Positions 10,808 through 19,429 of a stretch of DNA of 64,000 nt are shown piece after piece. A model generated the notes under the pieces. That model had not been told where the DNA came from, searched no databases, and saw only the letters and a program-made list of their open reading frames with translations. This DNA comes from Candidatus Enterococcus leclercqii. Its GTDB lineage: Bacteria; Bacillota; Bacilli; Lactobacillales; Enterococcaceae. Each line of letters begins with the position of its first letter. The first letter of the stretch is position 1. The translations under genes and the position numbers were made by a program. Location: positions 1-64,000 of the forward strand of contig NZ_MAEH01000006.1 of NCBI RefSeq assembly GCF_009933135.1, in the 5' to 3' direction.

Positions 10808-10855
10808 TTATTTACATTCTAAAAGTGTGCTGCGCAATTTCATCGATGCGGTCAT
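10808..10855 (-). CDS. leader peptide MTASMKLRSTLLECK of the ABC-F gene
   Basis: A 15-codon frame with AAGAAAGGGG five bases before its ATG. It begins MTASMKLR. This is strikingly like the macrolide-arrest leader ErmDL (begins MTHSMRLR), and K6-L7-R8 is the +X+ pattern at which macrolide-bound ribosomes stall. It lies about 65 bases before the terminator hairpin, the correct place for a stalled ribosome to change leader folding and allow read-through. I infer induction by macrolides or ketolides. Confidence 0.82.
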   Translation of the reverse strand: MTASMKLRSTLLECK

Positions 10856-10890
10856 CGTAATGCCCCTTTCTTAATCATAGTGTTTTTTTA

Positions 10891-10919
10891 ACCATACCAT
10901 ATTCTTTGGAAAGCAGCAA
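10891..10919 (-). promoter_or_regulatory. promoter of the ABC-F leader
   Basis: TTGCTG (10914-10919) and an extended TGG-TATGGT (10891-10896) are 17 bases apart on the minus strand, placing the transcript start about 30 bases before the leader ATG. The 10475-10855 interval is the untranslated leader. Confidence 0.55.
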
Positions 10920-11030
10920 TTGCCGGCTGCCTAATATTTACAAAAACAGCTAGGAACACTTGCAGCTCACCTCAAGTGAACAGGGGCAATCGTTTAAATT
11001 TTGGGGAAAATTTCACGACTAGAGAAAACC

Positions 11031-11960
11031 TCAATCTTCAGAGGCGTACAAAACGGTCGACAAGTACCGTTCACCATTATCAGGAACGATGGCTAATACT
11101 TTCTTACCTGCACCCAGCTTAGCTGCCACCTTCAACGCTGCACTGATGGCCGCTCCAGAAGAAATCCCCACCAAGAGACCTTCTTTTTGGCCAATCTGAC
11201 GAGCTGTTTCCAACGCATCTTCACTAGCAACTGCCACTGCCTCATCATAAATACCGGTATCCAATGTGTCCGGTACAAAGCCGGTTCCGATTCCTTGAAT
11301 TTTATGCGGACCTGGCTTACCGCCTTCCAAAACAGCCGATTCTGCCGGCTCTACACCGTAGATTTTGATTTCCGGATAGGCTTTGCGCAACGCACGACCT
11401 GCTCCGGTAATCGTGCCGCCAGTCCCAATTCCGGCTACGAAGGCATCCAATGTGTCCCCTTCAAATGTCTCAATGATTTCTTTACCGGTAGTTTCTTCAT
11501 GGATCAAAGGGTTTTCCGGGTTCTCAAATTGCAATGGTAAATACCAGCCATTTTCTTTCGCCAATGCTTTTGCTTTATTGATCGAGCCAGTGATTCCTTC
11601 TGCCCCCGGTGTCAAAATCAGTTCTGCACCGTATGCTCGCATCAATTTACGACGTTCGACACTCATAGTATCGGGCATCACAATGACTACCTTGTATCCT
11701 TTGGCAGCACCTACCAAGGACAAACCAATCCCTGTATTACCAGACGTTGGCTCGATGATAGTTCCGCCAGGTTGCAGTTTTCCTTCTTGTTCTGCTTTTT
11801 CAATCATAGCCAACGCAATTCGGTCCTTTACAGAACTGCCGGGATTGAAATACTCCAACTTCACATAAACATCAGCAGAGCCTTCCGGTACACTGTGCTG
11901 CAACTTGACGATTGGTGTTTTACCCACCAAATCCAAAATTGATACATCTGCTTTACTCAT
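11031..11960 (-). CDS. cysK: cysteine synthase A (O-acetylserine sulfhydrylase)
   Basis: A 309-residue PLP enzyme that makes cysteine from O-acetylserine and sulfide in the cytoplasm. The PLP lysine is K45 in GSSVKDR. TSGNTG (71-76) and [10 protein letters not shown] hold the substrate and phosphate loops, and the C-terminal GISSGAA motif is also present. Length is typical. AGGAGGT precedes the ATG. It stands alone between two divergently controlled antibiotic-protection genes; the transcript on this strand runs toward the ABC-F leader promoter. Two nearby signals (see 12066-12137) suggest separate control by sulfur status. Confidence 0.97.
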   Translation of the reverse strand: MSKADVSILDLVGKTPIVKLQHSVPEGSADVYVKLEYFNPGSSVKDRIALAMIEKAEQEGKLQPGGTIIEPTSGNTGIGLSLVGAAKGYKVVIVMPDTMSVERRKLMRAYGAELILTPGAEGITGSINKAKALAKENGWYLPLQFENPENPLIHEETTGKEIIETFEGDTLDAFVAGIGTGGTITGAGRALRKAYPEIKIYGVEPAESAVLEGGKPGPHKIQGIGTGFVPDTLDTGIYDEAVAVASEDALETARQIGQKEGLLVGISSGAAISAALKVAAKLGAGKKVLAIVPDNGERYLSTVLYASED

Positions 11961-12065
11961 TTGATATGACCTCCTAAGTCTGCTTGCCTTTTCCAGATTG
12001 CTGTCTGAGATTTAGCCCTAACGGCAATCCATAACGACCGTTTCGGTTATTCCTTATCATCTAGT

Positions 12066-12093
12066 GTATCACCAACCGGGGTAAGATTCCCAA
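12066..12093 (-). promoter_or_regulatory. putative cysK promoter
   Basis: On the minus strand TTGGGA (12088-12093) and an extended TGG-TGATAC (12066-12071) are 16 bases apart, about 105 bases before the cysK start. Confidence 0.45.
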
Positions 12094-12102
12094 TCATAAA
12101 TA

Positions 12103-12137
12103 CTTATCACCATTCATAACCCCAACCTATGGATAAG
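12103..12137. promoter_or_regulatory. inverted repeat upstream of the cysK -35
   Basis: CTTATCAC and GGATAAG arms about 20 bases apart lie just upstream of the proposed -35. The position suits an activator such as a LysR-type sulfur regulator, but no known consensus was matched. Confidence 0.3.
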
Positions 12138-12173
12138 AAATCGTTACATCCCAACATTTACCGGTGTTGCTCC

Positions 12174-12201
12174 TTGCATCTACCGCAAAACATGGTAAGA
12201 T
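12174..12201 (+). promoter_or_regulatory. promoter of the FusB-like leader
   Basis: TTGCAT (12174-12179), 16 bases, then an extended TGG-TAAGAT (12196-12201). The predicted start is near 12208, about 25 bases before the leader peptide. Confidence 0.6.
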
Positions 12202-12231
12202 ACACCTTGTGAAACATTAGGGGGTGATCAG

Positions 12232-12282
12232 ATGATACGTTATGTATCTTCTGCAGCACAGGTTGTCGGCTTGCTGGGCTGA
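12232..12282 (+). CDS. leader peptide MIRYVSSAAQVVGLLG of the FusB-like gene
   Basis: A 16-codon frame with AGGGGGTGATC directly upstream as ribosome site. It ends in TGA inside the first arm of the hairpin network at 12278-12308. It is very likely a sensor peptide whose translation rate is altered by fusidic acid. The peptide has no +X+ macrolide motif, consistent with a different stall signal (EF-G locked on the ribosome). Confidence 0.75.
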   Translation: MIRYVSSAAQVVGLLG

Positions 12283-12322
12283 TACCTGGACCTTTCCCGC
12301 GTATCAGCAGTCCGAGGAAAGG
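12234..12322 (+). promoter_or_regulatory. translational attenuator before the FusB-like gene
   Basis: Four complementary segments are visible: GATAC 12234-12238 (A), GTATC 12244-12248 (B), GCTGATAC 12278-12285 (C) and GTATCAGC 12301-12308 (D). A second pair, CCTTTCC 12291-12297 and GGAAAGG 12316-12322, would hide the ribosome site of the gene. If B pairs with C, CCTTTCC is free to mask GGAAAGG (off). If a ribosome stalls on the leader, B is covered, C pairs with D, CCTTTCC is held in the loop and the ribosome site is exposed (on). This is the logic of classical erm-type translational attenuation. Confidence 0.7.
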
Positions 12323-12330
12323 AATTTACT

Positions 12331-12978
12331 ATGAGACCAACGATTCAACCATATCAATACATGGCACTGCGCCAAACCGTCGAGGAGCTGATCAACGTTT
12401 ATCAGTCTGTCAACGACCGCCACACGATTCAAACTGTCCAAGCACTGGCAGTCGAAAAAATTCGCGAAGCGGTTCCTGAGGACTATCCGGAAATCACGGA
12501 TTTAATTACGCTGGCTTTGGATACTCGACTCACTAAAGCCCGGGCCGCACGCTACTTTGACGAGTTCAAAGATTTCGTGATCCCTTTTGCAGCACCTTCT
12601 GCCAAACAAGTGGAGAAAGCCTTCCGCAAAGTCAAAAAGTTGAAAGTTCCCGATTTCAACCAACTGGACTTACGGGAGCACACCTATATTGGCTGGAATG
12701 ACCCCGGTAGCCAGAAGAAATTTCTGCTGCTGTATTCTGACGATCGTCTGCAAGGCATCGCCGGCTCGCTTCCTGCCAGTGTCAAAAAGAACATCTGCGC
12801 TATCTGTCATAAAGAAAGCAATGTTGCCTTGTTCATGGCTACCACCAAAACCGGCGCAGAAGGAACCTATACGAAAAAGGGAAACTACATCTGCATTGAC
12901 AGCGACCAATGCAATCGTCAGCTAACAGATCGTGAAAATCTTGAACACTTTATTGAGCAAGTCAAAGAAGTAAAATAG
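12331..12978 (+). CDS. FusB/FusC-type EF-G-binding protein (fusidic acid resistance class)
   Basis: A 215-residue protein matching FusB-type proteins along its length: an N-terminal helical domain (about 1-85), the segment PSAKQVEKAFRKVKK-LKVP, then a zinc-binding domain with C156-x2-C159 (CAICHKESNVALFM) and C188/C194 (YICIDSDQCNRQLTD). Such proteins bind EF-G and free it from fusidic-acid-stalled ribosomes. GAGGAAAGG precedes the ATG and is the target of the attenuator upstream. It is a single gene ended by a strong terminator at 13003. Chromosomal FusB homologues in enterococci and Listeria are not always linked to clinical resistance, so the resistance level is uncertain. Confidence 0.9.
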   Translation: MRPTIQPYQYMALRQTVEELINVYQSVNDRHTIQTVQALAVEKIREAVPEDYPEITDLITLALDTRLTKARAARYFDEFKDFVIPFAAPSAKQVEKAFRKVKKLKVPDFNQLDLREHTYIGWNDPGSQKKFLLLYSDDRLQGIAGSLPASVKKNICAICHKESNVALFMATTKTGAEGTYTKKGNYICIDSDQCNRQLTDRENLEHFIEQVKEVK

Positions 12979-13002
12979 CTGCATGACCAATAAACAAATA
13001 GC

Positions 13003-13056
13003 AAAAAACGAAGGCAAGCTGCTGGACTCAAATTCAGCAAGCTTGCCTTCGTTTTT
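13003..13056. terminator. bidirectional terminator
   Basis: A 16-17-bp stem (AAACGAAGGCAAGC with GCTTGCCTTCGTTTTT) with A and T runs. It serves both the FusB-like gene and the convergent HD gene, whose stop codon is two bases away. Confidence 0.92.
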
Positions 13057-13057
13057 A

Positions 13058-13732
13058 TTATCTAATAGTTATGCTGTACCCATCAGCCAACTCTTGTCCT
13101 GGATTGAAAATTGCTGCATAAGTCTGGTGACACGCTCTTGCAAAGCTCTTTTCATCTGCCAAAAAGCGGTGCAGCCTTTCCAGCTGTTGTTGATTTTTTG
13201 AATAACTCAGCCAAAATTTCAGATTGCTATTTGGCCCATACTTTTCAGTCATGTAAGTGGCCGCTTCTTCCGTCAGCTCGGGTAAAAATTGCAGACCTTT
13301 CTTTTCAATGCCGTATACAAATGTCCGATACAAAATCCGCTCAAAATCTATGTCTCGATCCGCTTCGGAAATGACTTTTCCATAAAGTGAGCGCGGCGCT
13401 AAGGATAAAGATGCCCGATGATCTTCTACTGCTTCTCCCATCACGGTTAATTGTTCTAAAGAAAACCACTGAGCTAATTTTTGATCTGCCATCAGCAACT
13501 CCTTTGAGCGAGTTTCGTGATTTTCACGACCAAACAATAGTCCTAAATCATGATAGGCAGCAACCACATAACACATTTGCGGATCCACATCCGGCAAGTT
13601 CAGTTCTGCGAGAATTTCAAAACTGTTGGCAATCACTTGATGGACATGAGGAGAGGCATGACTAGTATCTAACTGATCGTAGCGGGGAATAATTTCGGAC
13701 TCCATATAATTCTTCAAACTTGCTGAAATCAT
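13058..13732 (-). CDS. HD-domain phosphohydrolase-like protein
   Basis: A 224-residue protein with the HD metal motif: H about residue 27 (SPHVHQV), then the doublet in VVAAYHDLGLLFG. Such proteins hydrolyse phosphoesters, often of nucleotides, with divalent metals, but the substrate is unknown. I chose the internal ATG at 13730-13732, preceded by TAGGTGAT, over an earlier ATG lacking a ribosome site. It overlaps nothing and probably forms its own unit. Confidence 0.82.
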   Translation of the reverse strand: MISASLKNYMESEIIPRYDQLDTSHASPHVHQVIANSFEILAELNLPDVDPQMCYVVAAYHDLGLLFGRENHETRSKELLMADQKLAQWFSLEQLTVMGEAVEDHRASLSLAPRSLYGKVISEADRDIDFERILYRTFVYGIEKKGLQFLPELTEEAATYMTEKYGPNSNLKFWLSYSKNQQQLERLHRFLADEKSFARACHQTYAAIFNPGQELADGYSITIR

Positions 13733-13825
13733 CGTATCACCTACAAAATTTTTTTGATTTGTTTGTTCCGTATTCATTAAAAATTATACTTTCATTCGCT
13801 AAAAAATTTCCCCGTATCCCTTTAT

Positions 13826-15340
13826 TCATACGCACTCAGAATCGGCCTTTTTTTGCATTGCCAGCTCACTGATTTTCTTTTGAATTCGGGTCATGCTTTG
13901 TCCATCTAAGACTGGATCAATAGCGATAAACGCTACATTTGGTGAAATCCGGTTCAACTTACCCGTAGAAATAATCAAATCATACTTACCACTGATTTCA
14001 TAAACAGACTCAGCTGTTACGGAAATCGTATCAATTGAAAAATTACCGTAAACTCCGGTATTGATCAAGTAGGTAATAAATTTCTCTTCAGTGGGAGTTA
14101 AGCTCGAGACTACCAATATATTAATTTTGGGACTAGCCTTTTGCAGGCGCTCCATGCTATCAGGAATCAACGTCAGCGTCCAATAGGTGAAGATATAGCG
14201 AAACCCTTCCTCATCGTACAATTTATAACGTGTGGCTTGTCGATGTAATAAATCCAAAATCTTAGAGACGGATTGTTCATACACTGCCAAAAAGGCCAGC
14301 ACTAAATCTCGCTCGTTTCGCCGTAAAATCTGGATATACTTGCCATCTTCAGGATACAAATAAGATGAATTCATCATAGTCGTAGCTAATTTTTCCAAAA
14401 CTTTCTGTGAAACCGGTTCGGAAAATAGTTGATTAAGCTGTCTAACTGTTTCCATATGATGGTTGAACTGCTGACATACACGTTTATTTTCCCGCAACGC
14501 TTGACTTCGATGTGCTTCGTTGAAAATCAAAGCATCGCTAAACTGCAACCACATCAGTTCTTTGAAAACTTCTTTTCTCCATACAATTTGATAGTCCCTT
14601 AACAAAGCCTTCGCTAATGCTTCACAAGATTGCTGATTGGGCGCTTTAGGATAACTGGATATCAATTCCTCTTCAGGAAAAAAGTGGCCATTTTTAATAC
14701 GCCAAGCACTGATGTACATATTATAGACTAGCCGATGTTTGAAAATATAAGTAGGGTGATACTTGTTCACTTCAATGAACTCATTGACAAAGTGTTCAAA
14801 GGTCTCCTTTTGACCCGCTGATCCCTGAGGCAATGTAATCTCTATTTCATGGTATTTTTCTGTAAAATAGCGATAATACATATGCCGCACCGCCCCTTCG
14901 TGTCCACCAATCCGTAGTGGTCGATGATACAGCTTCATCTGAGTCACCCTCAGAATTCGATCCAATTTTCGAAGACAGCGCTGTGCATGAGAAGGACTGA
15001 CAAATAACGTTGCCGCCAACTGCGAGATATTTTCACAGCGTTCATACAACAACTCCTCTAAAATTTTAAACTCAGTGGTGTAATTTAAAAAAAAGCTATA
15101 GAGTTCACTTAGAGTCGCCTGGTCTGCGCTTTTCAGATAATACAACCCCCATTTTTTTTCAATAAAAAAATCTGATTGTGCCTCGTTAAGCGCTTTTTGG
15201 TCCTTCAATAAAACAGGTAATGAACAATTCAAACTATCCAATAAATATTCCGTGGAACAACCACTACGACGCTCATACAGCAGTTCCAAGAGCCGCAACC
15301 GTCGCCTGTCAATCGTACCGAGTAAATTCCTAAAATCCAT
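13826..15340 (-). CDS. Mga/AtxA-type transcriptional regulator
   Basis: A 504-residue regulator with N-terminal winged-helix segments (about 1-140, including ISQLAATLFVSPSHAQRCLR), two PRD-like helical regions (about 160-390) and a C-terminal EIIB-like domain (about 395-500, INILVVSSLTPTEEKF). Proteins of this group (Mga, AtxA, AcpA/B) control virulence or surface genes and can be phosphorylated on PRD histidines by the PTS. AAGGAG precedes the ATG. It is divergent from the CapA-like gene 260 bases away, the natural first target to test. Confidence 0.85.
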   Translation of the reverse strand: MDFRNLLGTIDRRRLRLLELLYERRSGCSTEYLLDSLNCSLPVLLKDQKALNEAQSDFFIEKKWGLYYLKSADQATLSELYSFFLNYTTEFKILEELLYERCENISQLAATLFVSPSHAQRCLRKLDRILRVTQMKLYHRPLRIGGHEGAVRHMYYRYFTEKYHEIEITLPQGSAGQKETFEHFVNEFIEVNKYHPTYIFKHRLVYNMYISAWRIKNGHFFPEEELISSYPKAPNQQSCEALAKALLRDYQIVWRKEVFKELMWLQFSDALIFNEAHRSQALRENKRVCQQFNHHMETVRQLNQLFSEPVSQKVLEKLATTMMNSSYLYPEDGKYIQILRRNERDLVLAFLAVYEQSVSKILDLLHRQATRYKLYDEEGFRYIFTYWTLTLIPDSMERLQKASPKINILVVSSLTPTEEKFITYLINTGVYGNFSIDTISVTAESVYEISGKYDLIISTGKLNRISPNVAFIAIDPVLDGQSMTRIQKKISELAMQKKADSECV

Positions 15341-15600
15341 CGTTGTCTCTCCTTGTTGACTTGAACTCGGCTACAAAACCGTTTTCTTCTGTCATGTTAC
15401 CTAAAAGCGTCCAACAAAGAAAGAATCAGCTACTATTCTGAAAAATTTTAGCCAATGTGATAGAAAAAATAACTTGCATGAACTTTTCACTCACTCTTTA
15501 CTCATCGAGACCAGCTTTTTTATTCAACGCTCTATCTTTTTGTAAAGGATTCCACTAGAATGGACACAAAGACTGTAACGTTAAGATTTGGAGGAGGATT

Positions 15601-16956
15601 ATGAATCGCAAAGAATGCACTATCAAAAAAGGGCAACGGGAGACCAAAGCGGCATTGATAATCTTCGCTGCCATCGCCTTATTTTTCTGTGTTGACTTGT
15701 ACCTAATGCAAAAAGCGCCGGCAAAATCTGCTAGTGGGGAGCCGGCGACTACCCTCACCTCTGACAGCAAAAAAGCCGCCAATAAAAAAGACACTGACAG
15801 TACTCCTAAAAAAGTCACGATCACTGCCAGTGGAGACATGCTGTATCACTATATTTTGTACGGTAGTGCCTACGACGGAAAAAACTACGACTTTGATAAC
15901 GACTTCCAACAGATCAAACCGTTAATGGACAAAGCCGATCTGTGTCTGGGAGACTTCGAAGGAACTATCAATCCCGAATACCCTCTGAGTGGTTATCCGA
16001 TGTTTAATGCCCCTGCGGCTGTCGCCCAAAGCATTCAAAAAGCCGGCTTTGATGTTATCGACCTGGGACATAACCATATTTTAGATACCGGTATTGATGG
16101 TCTATTGTCTACTGCCAAAACTTTCCATGACTTAGATGTGGATACAATTGGCGTCAATACCGACGATAACAGTGACATTCTGATCAAGGAAGTCAATGGT
16201 ATCAAAATTGCTCTCTTAGCTTATGCATACGGCTTCAACGGCATGGAAAATACCCTGACCCAAGAAGAATACGACAAATACCTTCACGACCTGAATATGG
16301 ACAAAGTCGCCGCCGACATCAAAAAAGCTGAAGAGATTGCTGACATCACTGTGATCATGCCTCAAGACGGCGACGAGTATGCCTTACAGCCCAACGAAGA
16401 GCAACAAGAAAAATATCGCCAAATGATTGATTTAGGGGCTGATGTCATCTTTGGTGGTCATCCCCACGTAGCCGAACCTACCGAAATCATCGAAAAAGAT
16501 GGAGAAAAGAAATTCATCATCTATTCTATGGGCAATCTGCTTTCCAATCAACGTTATGAAACCATCCAAAATTACTGGTCGGAACGAGGAGTCATTATGG
16601 AAGTCGAGTTGACCAAAACCGGCGACAAGACCACGATTACCAATATCGTGCCCCATCCAACCTGGGTATCAAAAGAAATAATGGCAGGTAAAACCTACAC
16701 CCAAGACGGCGTCGTCAACCAATCCTATGATTATCAAGTATTTTTGGCTGAGGACTATCTGAAAGGTGCCAAATATGCCGACAAAGTTCCCGCCGAACAG
16801 CAACAACGAATCGAGACCGCCTACAATGAAATGATCGATCTCTTGGATTTAAAATGGCCTGATGCCAACACCAAAGCTGGAGAAAGTACGACAGATACCA
16901 CGTCTTCAGCTAAGACAGATACTACTAAAGACAGTACGACGACATCTACCGATTAA
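15601..16956 (+). CDS. CapA/PgsA-like membrane-anchored metallophosphoesterase-fold protein
   Basis: A 451-residue protein. A single membrane helix at about residues 17-36 exposes the rest outside the cell. The CapA fold starts at TASGDMLYHYILYG (about 80) and includes GDFEGTINP, the pair DVIDLGHNHILDTG, and GGHPHVAEP (about 285). Residues 425-451 are a Thr/Ser/Asp-rich tail. In Bacillus the family takes part in poly-gamma-glutamate polymer export. No capB, capC or capE partner is nearby, so a capsule role is unlikely and the function is open. GGAGGAGG precedes the ATG. The upstream -35 region is poor, which would fit activation by the divergent Mga-type protein. Confidence 0.82.
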   Translation: MNRKECTIKKGQRETKAALIIFAAIALFFCVDLYLMQKAPAKSASGEPATTLTSDSKKAANKKDTDSTPKKVTITASGDMLYHYILYGSAYDGKNYDFDNDFQQIKPLMDKADLCLGDFEGTINPEYPLSGYPMFNAPAAVAQSIQKAGFDVIDLGHNHILDTGIDGLLSTAKTFHDLDVDTIGVNTDDNSDILIKEVNGIKIALLAYAYGFNGMENTLTQEEYDKYLHDLNMDKVAADIKKAEEIADITVIMPQDGDEYALQPNEEQQEKYRQMIDLGADVIFGGHPHVAEPTEIIEKDGEKKFIIYSMGNLLSNQRYETIQNYWSERGVIMEVELTKTGDKTTITNIVPHPTWVSKEIMAGKTYTQDGVVNQSYDYQVFLAEDYLKGAKYADKVPAEQQQRIETAYNEMIDLLDLKWPDANTKAGESTTDTTSSAKTDTTKDSTTTSTD

Positions 16957-16971
16957 AATCCCTTAACACAA

Positions 16972-17035
16972 GTGAATTTACGCGGGCTTAGCTTGATAAA
17001 ATCGAAGATCGTCCGCCTTTGAAATTTTTGACAAT
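16972..17035 (+). repeat. dispersed intergenic repeat, module 2
   Basis: GTGAATTTACGC..CTTAGC.TTGATAAAATC and TTTGAAATTTTTGACAATAA align with 7955-8020 and 56089-56152, and like them end directly at a terminator hairpin. Confidence 0.6.
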
Positions 17036-17086
17036 AAAAAGAAAAGCAACTTCCGTGAAAGAACCGAAGTTGCTTTTCTTTTTTTT
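17036..17086. terminator. bidirectional terminator
   Basis: A perfect 18-bp stem (AAAAAGAAAAGCAACTTC) with a T run, shared by the CapA-like gene and the convergent helD gene. Confidence 0.92.
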
Positions 17087-17100
17087 ATCATTAAATAGCC

Positions 17101-19233
17101 CTAAGCAAACAGAGGACTTTTATTTTTTTGCCACAGCAGTGCCACCGTTTCCGTCCCGCGAGAGATACCTGTGTACAGCAGCTGACGGTCACGACCACTG
17201 TGATAATTTGTCTTTGAAGCATCATAGATTAATACATTGGAAAACTCCAATCCTTTGGCAAACGCAATCGGATATACGCTGATTTGGTCTTTTGGCAATA
17301 GCTGTCGGAGCTCTTCTGCCTGTGCCAACGTTTTAGTCAAAACGGTCAGGGCAGTCAGACCTGTTGTCACTACGTAGTCGGTCACTGTTTGAACCATTTC
17401 CGCTTTTTCAGCCACCGAGAGCCAGGTGATGGGAGCGCCTTCTGGTCGAACCGCCTGGATTTCCAATTTGGTCGGATCCTTCAACAAGGCGCCAAAAAGA
17501 CGGGTGATGTTGCCACTGGAACGGTAGCTTTTCACCAGCGAATACCCGGTAACCTGCTTTTTCCCAAAAATCGCTGCGATTCTTGAAAAGTCAGTCTGGG
17601 AATCAAAGATTGCCTGATTTTCGTCTCCCACCAAGGTAAAGTGGGCTTTCGGGAAAAGTGCTCGAATAAACTGCAGTTGCGCCGGTGTATAATCTTGGAC
17701 TTCATCCACTAAAATCACCTTAAAGTCAGGAACTGTCAATGGCTCGATCAATATATGATGCATATACAATTGTGCTACTGCCAGATCGAGATCCGTTTTT
17801 TTCGGAAGTGGCGGCAAAGCTTCTCCAGTGTAATTGAAATAACAATCTGCAAAGAGCCGTTCCGCTTGTAACCAAGAAAAGTCCTTGATTTGTCGGCTGA
17901 TGTCTCGATAGCGTTTTTGCAGCAATTGCAAACCATACTCAGACAGCTTGGCTTCTGAATCAAACTCGATCAACCCACCCAGTAATCGTTGCTGTTCTGC
18001 TTCTGTCAGCCCCAAAAGCTGTTGGCGGATTCGGTTGCTGCGGCCTTGGCGGATCAGATGGCGTTCCCATTCCTGAAGCAAACGGGCCTTGACTGCCTGC
18101 AAACGATCTGCCAGTTGGCCAGCAGGTGTTTCATTAAAAAGCAATTGGATATGCTCTTTGGTGATCAGCGCTTTTTCACCATGTAAAATATCTCTGAACT
18201 GCGGTTTGACCTCATTGCCAGTGATTGCTGTCAAAGATACCAAAAAATCTGTGTCCCGCAAGGTACTACGCAGCAGGGAAGTCTCCTTGACGCTGATCCT
18301 CTGAAAGTAAGCTTTTTCACTCTCCAACTCTCCTTCAAGTCCCCCCAACCTTGCTACCAATTGCAACAGTGTATAAGTAGCCGGGTTTTCTTCTCCCAAG
18401 CTGGGTAGTACCTGGGCGATATATTTTCCAAAAGAACGATTCGGTGATAAAATCAGCATCTCATCTGCACTGTATTTGTCCCGATCGCGATACAATAGAT
18501 ACGCAATTCGCTGCATGACAGTAGAAGTTTTGCCACTGCCGGCGACACCATTTACCAAGACCACCGGACTCAAGCGATCCCGAATAATCTTATCTTGTTC
18601 TACTTGGATAGTCGTAGTGATATCTGTCATCTGAGACGAATTGTCTTGAGCCAAGGCTGCTAATAAGACATCATCTTGGATAGCAGTGCCGCTGTCAAAC
18701 CAATTCACCAAGTAGTCACCATCGGTAATCAACTGCCGCCGATTATCAATGACAACCGAAATCTCCCGAGTGTCGACTTGATACGCCGAAACGCCCAACT
18801 GGTTGTTGTAAAACAATTCAGCAATTGGTGAACGCCAGTCGTAGATTAACTCTTGCTTCCGATCATCAGTAAAGCCATTAATCCCAATATAAAAATTTTC
18901 AGCCGCCTCATCTGGTGTAAAATGCGCAGTAATTTTGCCAAAATAAGGACTTGGAAGCAACCGTTCGACTTTATCCAACTGTTTACGGGCCGTTGCCAGT
19001 TGTTGATTGTACTGGTCGATTTGTCGATTCAGCGCTTCAATATTGGCATAAGTATCCAAATTATCGGCAAAATTATCATAGTTGACCCGCACTTCGCCGG
19101 TCATCTCCTGGATAGCTGCCTTGCCTTCTGAATTTTCGACTGCAATCAGTTGTTGCAGTTCTTGTCGCTTCCGTAGCAATGACTGATAGACTTCCTGTAA
19201 CTGTTGTTCTTCGACTTTTCGTGTGTTGACCAA
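17101..19233 (-). CDS. helD: HelD-type RNA polymerase recycling ATPase
   Basis: A protein of about 710 residues in the UvrD-like helicase superfamily. The N-terminal coiled coil (residues 5-95) is the arm that enters the RNA polymerase secondary channel. It is followed by an HelD-specific domain (YIGINGFTDDRKQELIYDWR), Walker A LVNGVAGSGKTST and Walker B LVDEVQDYTPAQ, then the second RecA-like domain ending near LLYTGISRGTE. HelD frees stalled RNA polymerase from DNA and in some species confers rifamycin tolerance. I prefer TTG at 19231-19233 (AGGAG seven bases away) over GTG at 19242, which abuts the ribosome site. It is a single gene. Confidence 0.92.
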   Translation of the reverse strand: MVNTRKVEEQQLQEVYQSLLRKRQELQQLIAVENSEGKAAIQEMTGEVRVNYDNFADNLDTYANIEALNRQIDQYNQQLATARKQLDKVERLLPSPYFGKITAHFTPDEAAENFYIGINGFTDDRKQELIYDWRSPIAELFYNNQLGVSAYQVDTREISVVIDNRRQLITDGDYLVNWFDSGTAIQDDVLLAALAQDNSSQMTDITTTIQVEQDKIIRDRLSPVVLVNGVAGSGKTSTVMQRIAYLLYRDRDKYSADEMLILSPNRSFGKYIAQVLPSLGEENPATYTLLQLVARLGGLEGELESEKAYFQRISVKETSLLRSTLRDTDFLVSLTAITGNEVKPQFRDILHGEKALITKEHIQLLFNETPAGQLADRLQAVKARLLQEWERHLIRQGRSNRIRQQLLGLTEAEQQRLLGGLIEFDSEAKLSEYGLQLLQKRYRDISRQIKDFSWLQAERLFADCYFNYTGEALPPLPKKTDLDLAVAQLYMHHILIEPLTVPDFKVILVDEVQDYTPAQLQFIRALFPKAHFTLVGDENQAIFDSQTDFSRIAAIFGKKQVTGYSLVKSYRSSGNITRLFGALLKDPTKLEIQAVRPEGAPITWLSVAEKAEMVQTVTDYVVTTGLTALTVLTKTLAQAEELRQLLPKDQISVYPIAFAKGLEFSNVLIYDASKTNYHSGRDRQLLYTGISRGTETVALLWQKNKSPLFA

Positions 19234-19423
19234 AACACTCACTCCTTATTGATGTTACTGACGACCGACACCTTCACATGACCCTTTCAGTAAGTTGCAC
19301 TTGCACTGGGCAGAAAACCGGCAACCGGATTGCGACACACTACAAGTCACACCGCTGGCCGGATATGCAGTCTACACCCGCCGCAGCCCAAAAACAAGAC
19401 TGTTTTTTGCCACCGATTCGCGG

Positions 19424-19429
19424 TATAAT
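19424..19429 (+). promoter_or_regulatory. -10 element upstream of the DUF1697 gene
   Basis: TATAAT at 19424-19429 with a weak TGTTTT 17 bases upstream. The 19234-19544 interval otherwise holds the helD promoter region and no gene I can support. Confidence 0.4.
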
